A stretch of 64,000 nt of DNA from Lycium barbarum. Taxonomy: Eukaryota; Streptophyta; Magnoliopsida; Solanales; Solanaceae. The stretch lies in assembly GCF_019175385.1 (NCBI RefSeq), contig NC_083339.1:50954282-51018281 (forward strand). The letters run 5' to 3'. A model generated the notes under the pieces. It did no database searches and was not told the origin of the DNA. It saw nothing but the letters and a program-made list of their open reading frames with translations. The number at the start of each line of letters is the position of its first letter. The first letter of the stretch is position 1. Shown here in pieces: positions 34,081 through 45,912 of the stretch. The translations under genes were made by a program, and so were the position numbers.

Positions 34081-36745
34081 TGTTGCGAGCTATGAAATTA
34101 GTTAAACTCGGATTGAGTTAGGGTTAAGTAAAACCACTTTGGAATATAAGGAGCAAGCATTATTAAGTATATTTAATGAGTGAAGGATGTATATAAGGTA
34201 TACCGGAAGGTTTTAGAAGGAAATGAGTGGAAGAAATGAAGTAGTATGACTTTGGAGAAAGGATGGGTAATGTGTTGTGTGAAAATTTTGGTCCAACTTG
34301 GGGGACGCATATCTCTTAGCATATGAAGTGTTTTAAGGTGAAACAAAAGCCTAAAATGAATTTTGTCAAGTCTAGTTTACTACGCAACAAACCGATCATC
34401 GATAGGACATCGGAGTAGATAATTATGGACGTTACAAGTTCAGCTGACAGAGCAGAAACGCGTGTTACAGTATGCTACAGTAACCGACCTACTACAGTAA
34501 ATTGCTACAGTACCCCCCGACCCGGATTTGACCCTTATAAAAAGGGAAATAAACCTTTTTTTTCACCAGATTTAGCCCAGAAATTTCAAGATTTTTGAAG
34601 AGAGAGAGAGAGGGAAACAATAAGTAAACAATTTTCAAGTGATGGAGTATTAATCGAAGCTCGGATAAATGCGTAGATGTGATTCTAGTATGGTTTTGCA
34701 GTGGATTCAAGGTGGATATTAAATATATCGCTGTTTTAAAAAAAATAAGGTATGAATCTTTCTCTTTTGGTATTATTTAAGGCTTACTTACGGAGATAAA
34801 GCCATTAAATAATTGTGTAGTAACTTGGTTAGTTATGGAAGTTGAAAAATAGCGTGTGGGCTGTTTTATGGTACATATTGGTGTTGGAAATGATGTTGTT
34901 TATGTTGGTATTGTTGTTGTGTTATTGGTTGTTGGATTATGATTTCAGGCTAGGCATATAAATAGGGGAGATGATGCCTGATTTTCGGCAGAATATAAAG
35001 TAGTTTAAATTGAAAGCTTAGTACACGTATGCAACGATGAGTCTAATGATAGTGTGAATTCTCTCAAATGTAGTTTTACGAGTACGGACGGATAAGCCTA
35101 TAAAATAGGAGGCTGAACAGGTCTGTTAAGGCTCGTCCCTTTCTTTCAAACGCATGATCCCTAGGTTATGATTTCATAAATGTTTCCATATTTTTCTTGC
35201 TATCAAAAGTTAAAAGTCTAAGATTCCAAGGCAAGATTCCCTTCCTGAAAACCCGTAAATGTTTTAGAAAATGTCCGTATTTTTCCAAAACCAAGGTTTA
35301 TGATTTTGTAAGCTTTTATGACTACAACGACGGACATGCTTTTTTGTAATGACAACGATGATGTCAAAGATGAGAATATGTATATGATGATTATGATGAG
35401 AATGGTTTCACGTTTGAAAGTCTCAAGTTGTGGATTTAATATGAATATGAGAATATTGAGCTATTTCTTGATCCCCAATTTTATTCCTTGATAATGACTC
35501 TATTTTCTAAAGACTTCAAGTATATGAATTGACGCGTTATGAGATTTATGACCTCATTCTATGTTTTCTGTTGATGTTATTCTTCATTGATAGTCTCACC
35601 TTATAATAATTGTTCCTTCAAGGTGAGATAGGGCGATGATGATTATTCCATAATATAATCGGAGGTTACCGACCTTGCGTCACTCCGATAGAGACATAAC
35701 TTTCCTTGGGCTCTCCTGCATGCTGCTTACATGATATATGTATATGATACATGAACATGATATATGTACATGATACATGAACATGATACATGTATAAGTA
35801 TATGGGAAAGAGGGCCAGAGCGCTATAGACGCGTAACCACCTGATCAGTTGGTATTATATAGACGCGTAACCACCTGATCAGTTGGTATTATATGGGAAA
35901 GAGGGCCAGAGCACTATAGACGCGTAACCACCTGATCAGTTGGTATTATATGATATGATACCATCCCAGACGCAGGACATATGTGGCTAAATGGATCAGA
36001 GCCGACGCCTCGGCAAAATGATATGTTCTATTTTCTGTATATATGAACAAGAAATGTTTTTCAAAGAAAGCTAAGCATGCATGGCATTCGCCCTAAGATG
36101 ACACTCAAATGTACAGGTTACTCTCTTATCACACGATATGCTCTGTATTTCCGTTCTGTTATTATTCATACTCTACATCCCTTATTATGTTACTATTCAT
36201 GCCTTACATACTCGGTACATTATTCGTGCTGATGTCCCTTCTTGTAGACGCTGCGTTCATGCCCGCAGGATTAGGTAGCCAGTCGGACGATTCACAGCAG
36301 TAGGATCTCTCCTCAGCAGCAGTCAGTACGCTCCATTGATTTGGAGCTACAGCCCTTTTGGTATGCTATTCGGTCACGTACATGTATAGGTACGGCAGGG
36401 CCTTGTCCTGTCATTTCTACAGTTTGTACTCCATATAGGTTTGTAGACAGTGATATGTAGTCGTGTTGTTATGCAGCCTCGTCGGCGTGTATTTTTTGTA
36501 CAGTATATATGTGTGGCGGCCAAATCGGCTCACGCTGTTATTCTCAGTATTTATATTTATATGTATGCGTTGGCCGTGAGTTCCCGGTACAGTGTCTTTT
36601 ATGTTGAATGTTCGGGAGACAGTATAGCACAGTTACAAATTGTATATGGGCCCAGGATAGTCAGTGAGAAGTAAATGCAAGCATAGGAGTGCTTGGCCAG
36701 TAGTGGTCAGGCACTTGTTACGGCCCATCAGTTTGGGTCGTGACA
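34081..36745 (+). repeat. LTR B', 3' LTR of element B
   Basis: Matches LTR B from 34115 on. The first ~35 bases differ, about 20 bases shorter than in LTR B, so the exact start at TGTTGCGAGC is tentative. TACAGTA occurs about four times at 34459-34510 versus about two in LTR B. Donor-like AAG|GTATGA near 34749. Hairpin one: TCGGTAC 36212-36218 with GTGCTGA 36226-36232. Ends GGGTCGTGACA. Confidence 0.9.
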
Positions 36746-36750
36746 TCATA

Positions 36751-39050
36751 CCTGTGTGGCATTTTGCCATTTTGTTGTCATTGTTGTAATCCTCTACTGT
36801 TACATTCATCTTTTCGCCGATGTTTACTCGTCTTCTTCCTTTCTCTTGTAAGTGTGTGTTTTTGTGTATATTAATATTATTATTATTATTATTATTATTT
36901 TGAAAGTAACCTACTCTGGATAATAATAACAATACTTCGACCGGCTTTTTTTTCGTCGTCATCAAATGTTTTCATCGTTCAAATGATATCTTCTATTAGG
37001 ATCTGTGTCGGGCTAAACCGTATTTCTGCGAACCTACACGTCCCAGTCCGGTTGTCATTTTCGTAACTCGATATGTCAATCATGAAACCCATGTTTTCTC
37101 GTGCGAGGTCATTTTTATTTCTTACGAAGTCCACTACCCTCGAAAATTTGGCATCACATCATGATTGCATATCGTGATGACTGTCCAAATCTGGTGTTGC
37201 ACATCCCGTTATCTGCATACGGTGACCGCGGTATACCAGTTGGTCTAACATCACCTATAGTAAAAAATAACTAAATGTAGATTGCTTATCAGAGTGCGGG
37301 ATCATATTCCTTTCATGATGACCACTAAACCCTGTGTCCAGAATTACAACATTGAGTCAGAATTTTCAAGTTAATTACGGCAGATTCAAGGGCAGAGCCT
37401 TTTCTCATGACTACCACTATCCCTGAATCATGATTACGTTAACTTGAATTAGACGACAATAGCGACCGCAAATCTTGACGTAGGAATCACATTCGTATTT
37501 CAACTATTGCGCACATCAAACTCAGAATTACGCTACCTATTTTTGGCTAAATATATGGATGGCGACTCAGCCCCTTCGGGACGTAGTCTCTTAATCCATA
37601 TCGTCATTTTGAGGAACGAAGCTTACCTCGGTGGCAAGACTTACACCTTCCTTTTTTTACGCCGGGGAAGAATACCCGCCCGTCGACAGGATTTACATCT
37701 TCCAAAAAGACTAGACTCGATTGTGAGTAACGACATTCAATCTCTCTATCAACGCATCATTTTAAATTTTTGAATTTATGGACGTCCACTCAGCCAGTGT
37801 ATCAAGGCAAGCCATGCAACGACTATGCCGGGGTCTCAATACCTTGTTACAGACGTTATTTTTTAGTGGAAACCCGGCTTCTGATACCGTGATTATATCT
37901 TCCAATAGTCTTAAAAAGAAATCTTTTGTAAAAATCATTGTGCTCTGCAAAACGGAAAAAATTGTCAGTGTAATGAAAACTTCACATGGGACGGACTTCG
38001 TTACCCTTTTGTGCACTCTTTGTGCTGCCATCCTTGTAATTTTTCTTCACTTTTCTTGTCATCACTACCTTGTTTAAAACATTCTAGCAAATGTCTTAGT
38101 GTAAAACATCCATTAGTGTAAAACATCCATGCTTGCTTGTTCCTGCATCCACAGAAAAGTTTATTAGTTTCCTATATGGTTGACCACTTTTCCTGTGTAT
38201 AGACTTCTTTCGTTTATATCTCGGCAAGAAAGGATTCTCATTTTTCTTAAAATATTTTGTTCTTCCTTTAGGAAAGTTTTTTGTGCGATGACTTCCTTTT
38301 AAAGATATATGCATATATGTTAGGAAAAATAATATTTTATGTACGCCCTTTTAATGTCATGACATTAGTCACTCAAACAAGGCCTCCCGTCTCTTCTTCT
38401 TCTTCTTGATCTCAACTAGTGAAAATTTTTTAATCCTTTTCGAAAATTTTGTCCCAGTTTGTATATGTCATTATATCAACCCGAGTTTTGCTATGTCGAA
38501 GGAATTTTTTAGACCCTCTCAAAAAAAATTCCCAGTATAAGTGTGTACTTGTCATTTCTTGATTTCACCGCGCTTGAGAAATTTTTGAGATCTTTCTCAA
38601 AAATTCTGCCCCAATTTCTTTGTGGGGTTTACCTTTATCGTTCTCTTGCTGAATCATTGTTGAAGTTTCCCAAGGTTTTTTAGAAATTTTGTTTGGGATG
38701 ACCGAGCTAGGGAGAGCGCCTACGTATCTCGTTTCAGGAATCAGGTCGAAACATAGTTCGGGGTAAGCATATTGGATTTTTTTGTGAGACCGAACTCAAA
38801 CGAGCGCCTACGTATCCTAAGTGGGAATCAGGTCATAAGGTAGTTCAAAATACGTAATTTTGGATTTTTTGGGTTAAAGCGACCGAGCTTGGAAAAACGC
38901 CTACGTATCCCCTTATAAGTACAGGGAATCAGGTCCTTGCGTAGTTCGTACATAATTTTTTATTTGGTTTTCAAAAAGATATGCAAAATTAAACATAAAG
39001 GGAATGCAACTAAAGAACACCTAAACTATGGAAACTCTGAATCTTCACAG
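36751..39050 (-). other. Ogre 3' UTR, segment next to integrase
   Basis: Continues the Ogre 3' untranslated region beyond element B. Contains a TTA trinucleotide run (about 36870-36899), a doubled ttagtgtaaaacatccat (38096-38130) and the repeats at 38700-38955. Open frames here have no recognised likeness. No gene seen. Confidence 0.65.
38700..38955 (-). repeat. Three ~90-bp repeats in the Ogre 3' UTR
   Basis: Units begin gaccgagctag at 38700, gaccgaactc at 38788 and gaccgagctt at 38881. Each contains gcctacgtatc and ggaatcaggtc. Single related copies occur at 27100-27310 and 46200-46390. Confidence 0.75.
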
Positions 39051-40274
39051 TCATCCTTTTCTTCGCACGGAGTATCTTTTGATGACATTTGAATTTATCG
39101 CTTTTTTCCACTCTTGACCATCCATTTCAGCAAGCACTACGGCTCCTCCTGACAACACTTTTCGTACCATATAGGGCCCTTGCCAGTTTGGCGCGAACTT
39201 CCCTTTGTATTCTTTTTTATTAGGGAATATTCGTTTGAGTACCAATTTCCCAATTTGAAACACCCTAGTTCTCACACCCTTGTTGAAAGCACGCGCCATT
39301 CTTTGCTAGTATAGTTGACCATGGAAAACAACGATCATCCTCTTTTCATATATCAGAGCCAGCTACTCATACCTTTTACGGATCCACTCTGCATCGTCCA
39401 ACTTAGCTTCTTGTATTATCCGAGGCGAAGGGATTTCTACTTCGGCTGGTATCACTACTTCGGTTCCATACACCAACAAGTACGGAGTGGCTCCAGTCGA
39501 GGTCCTGGCTGCAGTGCAGTATCCCAGCAATGCATAAGGCAATTGTTCATGCCAATCTTTGTAGTTATCAATCATCTTTCGGAGAATTTTTTTGATGTTT
39601 TTGTTGGTGGCTCCTACAGGCCCATTCATTTGTGGTCGATATGCTGTTGAATTCTGGTGCGTGATCTGGAATTGTGCACACATGTCTCTCATCAAGTGGC
39701 TATTCAGGTTAGCCACATTGTATGTTATGATTGATTCTGGGAGGCCAAATCGGCATATGATGTTGTTGCACACAAAATCCGTGACCACTTTATTTTTCAC
39801 TGATGAATAGGATGCTGCTTCCACCCACTTGGTGAAGTAGTCTATGGCAACCAAGATGAAATGATGTTTGTTTGGCGTAGCTGGCTCAATTGGTCCTATG
39901 ACATCCATGCCCAAAGCGGCAAATGACCAAGGTAATGTCATAGCATTCAGCTCTGTTGGAGGGACTTTTATCAAGCCTCCATGAATCTGACACTTGTGGC
40001 ACTTTTGGACGAATCTGCTACAGTCATTTTCCATGGTCATCCAGTAATAACCTGTTCTCAAATTTTTCTTCGTTAGGACGAACCCATTCATGTGAGGCCC
40101 GCAGATTCCAACATTCCCTTCTTCAATCAATTTTGTGGCTTCAGAAAAGTCAACACACCTAAGCAAACCCAAATTTGAAGTTCTTTCGTAAAGGACATTC
40201 TTCTTAAGGAAAAAGCCATTTGCCAATTTCCTGATAGTCCTCTTCTGATTCAAGGTGATTCCTTCGAGATATTT
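39051..40274 (-). pseudogene. Ogre integrase
   Basis: One minus-strand frame with TAG at 39363-39365 and 39306-39308 between the core and the C-terminal tail. Zinc-binding part: His 54 (CGPHMNG) and KCHKC (Cys 85, Cys 88), counting from the Met at 40253. Core: GMDVIGP gives the first Asp (117). The second Asp position reads IITYNVANLNS (Tyr 178) and the Glu position reads NGPVGATNK (Gly 214), so two of the three catalytic acidic residues expected from the family are lost. The tail (residues after 39299) carries the WQGPYMV segment. Inactive in this copy. Confidence 0.9.
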
Positions 40275-40800
40275 TCATTTCTCCAAGAATATTTTAATGT
40301 CGACATACCAAGGCTTTCCATCAGTCTCAGCTTCTACAAAAGCACAGTGGGTTGGCTGATCTTTAATTTCAATTTTGACAGGATCAATGTATCTACTGTC
40401 AGGATGCTGGATCACGGATGCTATTGTTGCCAATACGTCGGCGAATTCATTTGGAGTTCCTGGTATGTGTTTGAACTTGACTTCTTGGAGACGATCTGCC
40501 AATCGCTGTACAAGTCCGACGTATGGTATGATCCTTTCATTTTTAGTGGCCCACTCTCCTCGAACTTGGTGGATTAGCAAATTCAAGTCGCCAATTACCT
40601 GAAGATCTTTCACATCCATGTCGAGAGCTAAACTTAAACCTAAGATACAGGCTTCATATTCAGCCATGTTGTTAGCGCAATTGAAATTTAACTTGGCCGC
40701 CATTGGATAATATTGGTCTGAGTCTGAAACCAAGACGGCTCCGATCCGTGATCCTTTAAAATTGACTCCTCCATCAAACTATACTTTCCATCTCGACTCG
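40275..40800 (-). pseudogene. Archaeal-type RNase H (second RNase H) of the Ogre element
   Basis: Follows RT-RNase H in the same frame after one TAG at 40779. Motifs FDGGVNFKGSRIGAV, NNMAEYEACILGL and VIGDLNLLIHQV show the acidic residues of a type I RNase H of the archaeal form. This extra domain is a mark of the Tat/Ogre clade, thought to make up for decay of the ordinary RNase H. A TGA near 40275 separates it from integrase. Confidence 0.85.
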
Positions 40801-41510
40801 TCTTCGCTTTCCTCACCTTTAATTGTCATTATTTCTTCATCTAGGAAGTAAGTCCATAAAGGTATTGTATTGTCATCTACCGGGCTTCCTGGCAATAGGT
40901 TTGCCAATGCCTGCCTTTTGATTGCCTTTTGTGTAACGTACTGGATGCCGAACTCACTTAAGAGCATTTTCCATTTGGCCAGCTTCCCTATGGGTGTGGG
41001 TTGGCAAAAGATGTACCTTAGTGGAACCATTCTTGAAATCAGATGAGTCATATAGCCAGCCATATAATGTCTCAACATCTGAGATACCCAAGTTAGGGCG
41101 CAACACGTCCCTTCCACCAAGGAGTATCTGTATTCGCAAGGTGTGAACGTTTTATTGATGTAATAGATGGCTCTCTTTTTCTTTCCTATCTCGTTGTTTT
41201 GTGCTAACATGCATTCAAAAGCATTTTCTGACACCGAAATGTATAGCAGCAAAGGACTTCCCGGCCTTGGCGGGACCAAAACAGGTGGATTTGACATGTA
41301 TCTTTTGATTGTGTCAAAGGCTTTCAAACAGTTTTCCGTCCATTTGGCTGGAGCATCTTTCTCGAGAAGCTTGAGAATTGGTTGTATGATCACTATAGAC
41401 TGGGCGATGAAGCGTCCGATGTAATTCAATCTTCCTAAGAAGCTCATGACCTCTTTCTTTGTTCTAGGCAGTGGTATTTCTTGGATTGCTTTGATCTTGG
41501 TGGGATCCAA
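40779..41510 (-). pseudogene. RT thumb/connection and RT-linked RNase H of the Ogre element
   Basis: 243 open codons: FLGRLNYIGRFI is the connection after RT, then KAFDTIKRYM and an RNase H fold (LLLYISVSENAFECMLAQ, YSLVEGTCCALTW, PLRYIF). The usual acidic residues of this RNase H are poorly kept, as is common in the clade. Shares frame with the archaeal-type RNase H and integrase downstream; a frameshift separates it from RT near 41550. Confidence 0.85.
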
Positions 41511-42501
41511 CTCAATACCCTGACGACTGACTATGAACCCTAGTAATTTTCAAGCGGGCACTCCAAATGCACATTTTGCAGGATTCAACTTCAAATCCTA
41601 CTTCGAAGTCTGTCAAAGAATCTTCGTAGATGTTCGAGGTGGTCCTCACCTATACGGGATTTGATGAAGACATCATCCACATACACCTCAATTTCTTTGT
41701 GCATCATATCATGAAAGATAGCGGTCATTGCCCTCATGTAAGTAGTGTCGGCATTCTTGAGTCTGAAAGGCATCACGGGGTAATGACATACTCCCCACGG
41801 TGTGATGAATGCCGTCTTTTGAGCATCTTCTTCATCCATCAATATCTGATGATAGCCTGCGTAGCAACCCAAAAAAAGATTGCACCTCATGCTTGCCATA
41901 GTTATCAATGAGTATGTGAATATTTGGCAGCGGGAAATTATCCTTTGGGCTAGCGCGGTTGAGATCGCAGTAGTCCACACAAATCCTTATTTTCCCATCT
42001 TTCTTTGGTACCGAAATTATGTTTGCTTACCATGTCGGGTATGGTGTCACCCCAACGACCCCTGACTGAATCTGTTTTTCTACTTCTTCTTTAATTCAAA
42101 TGCTGACATCGGGCTTAGGTTGCCTGATTTTCTGTTTTACCGGGGCGAACCGTTCGAGGATTTCCAACCTATAGGCAACAATATTCGTACTCAGACCTGG
42201 CATATCGGCGTATGACCAAGCGAAAACATCTTCATACTCTTTCAGTAGGCTCCGGTACCCTTCTTTCTCAGCTTCCGTCAAGTGCACACTTATTCTAGTC
42301 TCCCGTACCAACTCCTCACTTCCTAGATTAACTGCTTCTGTTTTCTCTAGGTTTGGCCTGGGTCTATTCTCATATTCTTCTTCGACATCTATCAACCCTT
42401 CCGGTTCAGTTATCTCTTCCTTTTGATCGTCATTTTGTTCATCGTCATTTTCACTTGCTTTGTAATATGTCATGACATTGTTCGTGACCTCTGTATTATT
42501 A
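41511..42501 (-). pseudogene. Ogre reverse transcriptase, exon 2 part
   Basis: Starts after the predicted acceptor with an acidic linker (DDEQNDDQKEE), then YEDVFAWSYADMPG, an in-frame TGA near 42096, KDGKIRICVDYCDLN, a frameshift near 41885, and YVDDVFIKS. The YVDD catalytic pair is intact. The motif A position reads LGCYAGYHQ, where the family has Asp before CYAGY, so the first catalytic Asp is replaced by Gly. Copies RNA into DNA in a working element; inactive here. Confidence 0.85.
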
Positions 42502-42813
42502 CTGTAAAGCAAAATAACACGGTTATTAATCATGTCAAAGCAATTTTAACTATGTATTCATATATAGTTATATTATAATTATACATATACTTATATAGGT
42601 GAAGTAAAACGATTTTGTTTTATTGCAAACTTTAAGGCGTTTTCATTGAAATTTTAAAAGTAGTACAAATGGCGGTCCTGACTCGGAATGGAACATCGAT
42701 CCATTTTCATTATTTAAACAACATGAAAAAATAAAAAAAAACATGAAAAGGCGATAAGTCAGGCCTCAAAGCCGACGTTCACCGTTTTTTCTGAAAATGA
42801 GCATTCTTTCTAC
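42502..42813 (-). other. Predicted intron between protease and RT (Ogre)
   Basis: On the minus strand the donor is CTGCG|GTAGAA (intron starts 42813) and the acceptor TTTTGCTTTACAG (ends 42502), 312 bases, AT-rich. The upstream frame would stop at the TAG inside the donor; splicing removes it and keeps the frame into the RT linker (CG|T, Arg). An intron here is known for Ogre elements. Splicing itself is not shown. Confidence 0.7.
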
Positions 42814-43320
42814 CGCAGAGTGAACAACGGGGTAGAAGTCCATCCACATGTTGTCTCTCCTGGTCCAGTAGGGTGAATCTTTGATGCTTCAAAGCATTCT
42901 TCAATGATGGCTGCGCATTCTCCTTCCCAAAGCAGTTTCCTCAAACCCTCTTCTGGATCTTTGCCGTTATGGCTCAATAGGCATGTAGTGAAGGATTGGT
43001 AGAGATGAGGGAATTCTTTTCTCATTTAAACGGGACCTCTTGGCGAATACTTTGCTTCCTCTTCTTCTGCCTGACATGGCTCGTATCCAACCCTAAACCG
43101 GTGCTTCCTGAGTTTGATACTTACGTACAGGTTCTGTGATTCCTTGTAATTTCTTTCTCAGACCTTTCCCGGGTTCAAACCCATTCCTTATCATAGTTGT
43201 AGCAACCATCTTGTAGACCAGTGGCATAGGGATATCTTCATCATCTCCCCTACAACCTATCATGGCTAGCTCAACAATGTGAAAATCAGCGCCTACTTGT
43301 GATCTCTCTATGACTGGCAC
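42814..43320 (-). pseudogene. G-patch-like segment after protease (Ogre)
   Basis: Two open pieces. 43320-43093 includes IRNGFEPGKGLRKKLQGI, which resembles the Gly-rich G-patch found after protease in Ogre-type elements. 43025-42814 in a shifted frame leads to the predicted intron donor. A frameshift lies between them. Confidence 0.6.
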
Positions 43321-43968
43321 TTAGTTATCTTGATAATTTTGAACACTTCCTTTGCCGTGAATTACGACTTCCTGATCATCCCATATGAACTTGAGAGAGT
43401 GGTGTAATGAAGATGCTACAGCTCTAGCGGCGTGCAGCCAAGGTCGGCCCAAGAACAGGTTATACCTTGTTTTGATGTCCTTGATAACAAACTCCACTAC
43501 GAACTCCGCAGGGCCCATTTGTATGTGTAAATATATTTCTCCAATTGGGTCGCTGGTTGCACCATCATAAGCTTTTACAATTGTTCGACTCTGGCGGATC
43601 TTGCCAATATCATACCCGAGTTGTTTAAGAGTCGTCACAGGGCATACATTCAACCCAACTCCCCCATCAATCAGTACTTGTGGAATAACTTTGTTACGAT
43701 ATTTGACTATTATGTGCAGGGCTTTATTCTGGGACTTCCCCTCCCTTGGTAATTCATCGTCAGAGAATGACAACCTATGAGCTCGCACAACATACCCCAC
43801 AATTTCGGCCAATGTTTTGCTCGTGGTGCCGGCGGGTACTTGGACTTCATCCAAGGCTTTAATCAAGGCCAAGCGATGTTGGGACGAACTGAGTAGTAGT
43901 GACATTACCGATATCCTAGCAGGAGTCTTATACAGGTGCTCAACAATCGAATAATCCTTGACCGACAT
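43321..43968 (-). pseudogene. Ogre aspartic protease
   Basis: 215 open codons in the gag frame. The active-site region reads VLIDGGVGLNVCP, matching the DGG-type protease motif of the clade, with the flap and the later YNLFLGRPWLH motif. It would cut the polyprotein. This domain by itself is open, but its neighbours carry stops. Confidence 0.85.
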
Positions 43969-44386
43969 TTGGCTCCAGAAATTCTCAGCTTCACCCTCAG
44001 TTATTAGTTTCTTCTGAGGGTTTTTCGCGATGAGGGGGTTCGGGCACTGGTTCTTCTAGGGTATAACACCTTCCTGACGTGGTCATACCCTAAACCACAA
44101 CAGCTATTTCTTTATCTTTGTTGATCATCATTTGGTGCGGTGGTTTGATCACAAAGGGCTCATTCTTAATTGATCCCGATGTTCTAAGTATGAACGGCTC
44201 ATTGTGAACTCGAGCAACTATTGAGGGGTACTTGAGCATGAAAGATTCTCTTTTGGCTATGGCAGATATCTCAGATCCCTTTGTCAGTGGGTCTACCACT
44301 TCTTCTCGCCCTTGTAGTGACAATGAGGCGACAGTGCTTTCTAATCCTTCAACATTGGACGAATTATAGCTGGGCTCTCTTCTCAC
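43969..44386 (-). pseudogene. Linker between gag and protease (Ogre)
   Basis: Open frame 44386-44090 shifted relative to both gag and protease, so indels lie on each side. No domain recognised. Confidence 0.5.
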
Positions 44387-45912
44387 TCATCACCTTTTTC
44401 TATCATGTGAATTTTGTTCCCTCCATGCTTTGGGAGCGGATTTATGTCCACATTTGGAGGTGTTGGCTCTAAGATGAGCTCACGATTGTCAATCATGTCC
44501 TGTAATTTGTGTCTCAGGTTTATGCAATACTCAGTGGCATGGCCAGCTTGGTTAGAATGATAGGCGTACGTGAGATCTGTCCTATACCATCGATCAGTAG
44601 GGTTAGCAGGTTTAGGTGGGACGAAACTTACTCGCCTAACACCCCTTAGCTTGGAAAATAGACTTGTCCTCGATTCCGGCAGAGGGGTGAATTCTCTCAT
44701 AGGTTTCCTTTGGGGAGCCTCATAGTTTGCCGACGGAGGCTGGTTCTGAAAAGTCTGGTTTTGTGGAGCTTAGTTATCGGGTACTGGCATTCGATAATTT
44801 GGTCGTGGAGTTCGTTGTTTGGTTAATATTTGATAGTTTGGTTATGGGGCTTGGTAGCCGGGTTGTGCATAACACATAGTCATTGGGCTATATTGGGGTG
44901 AGGTGATTGTGTAGTTGGTTGGTGGAGGTGATTGGTAGTTATCTGGATTTTTGTGGATTATTTCTTTTCCTTGGTTTTTTGGACTAGTAGTTCTAGAAAC
45001 ATAGGCGATGTCTTCTCTTTTCTTTTTGCCGCTTATGGTGCCTGACGCACCTGATCTGTTTAGGACACTAACAATCATGCCAGTTTTAAGGCTGTCTTCG
45101 ATATCTTCCCCCACTACAACTATATCTGTGATGGAACTCCCTTTCATGATTATCATTTTATCAAAGCAATCGGCTTCTTAGTATCGTATGAATCCAGCTA
45201 CTAGCTCAGCTTCAGTCATAAGAGGTTGTACATGTGTTGTTTCATCTCTCCAGTGACTAGCATACTCTCGGTAGGTTTCAGTTTATTTCTGACGAATTTT
45301 CTCCTACGAGAAGCACTGGTCGGAGTACCTCAGCCCTTCTTTCTTTTTGGAGTCATGCTCCAGCTCGGAAATCTTCTTGCACATCTCTTTCTCTATTTTA
45401 TCTATTCTTGCTTCGAAGAACATTTCCATGTTTTCCAATTCTGGCGAAGAGTCAATATGGGTGACATGCTCTTGAAAGGTGACATTTGGTTGTGTGCGAT
45501 GAGTCAATGGAACTCTTGCTGCCCGAGGGACTTGATAAGCATTTGCGTTTGTTGCGCGAGATGGTGTTTGAATAGCTGGGGTATGCTGGGAGGAACTCCC
45601 TACATGGGTGGTATTACGGCGTAGTGGAGTCTGGAAGGTGGCCCCAGTTTGGGTTTGAGGAAAGTTATCGGGAATTGGTAAATCCAGATTTAGGAAAGTG
45701 GGTCGAGGTTTCCTAGCCTCAGTATTAGTGGAATTTTGTTTCTCGGCCATTAGACGGTCCGACTCTTCTCTGGCCTTAGCCAATTGTCTCATTAGTAGAC
45801 TGACAGCTTCTTCCAGAGGCATTCCGGCTATGTCCGCGGTTGGGGTACCTTCTACTAAAGCATTTATGTTTGGTGGTGGAGTTTCAGGCATGTTTTCTTC
45901 TTGATGGTTCAA
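44383..45912 (-). pseudogene. Ogre gag, capsid N-terminal part deleted
   Basis: One frame with stops at about 45304, 45285, 45177 and 44842, among others. Residues 1-180 are the Gag N-terminus with a charged, coiled-coil-like end (FFEARIDKIEKEMCKKISELEH). The text then jumps near 45290 to the late capsid segment TETYREYASHWRDE ... LMTEAELVAGFI, so the first half of the capsid domain is missing. A Pro/Gln-rich region follows, then a knuckle-like YHSNQAGHATEYC (about 44565-44520) whose first Cys is Tyr. Confidence 0.85.

Larger units (their letters stand above)
27603..36745 (+). mobile_element. Element B: complete non-autonomous LTR retrotransposon
   Basis: Two LTRs of about 2.67 kb flank a 3.8-kb interior, with a perfect 5-bp target duplication tcata (27598-27602 and 36746-36750) inside the Ogre 3' UTR, opposite in orientation to the host element. 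It has a PBS and a short acidic ORF but no recognisable capsid, protease, RT or integrase, so it resembles a LARD (large non-autonomous derivative) needing a partner's proteins. The interior includes a 5S-rRNA-like stretch (31311-31432) and a long purine-rich region. Confidence 0.95.

Noticed and set aside
39315..41911. Several plus-strand frames of 60-110 codons
   Set aside because: Shadows of Ogre RT, RNase H and integrase on the minus strand.
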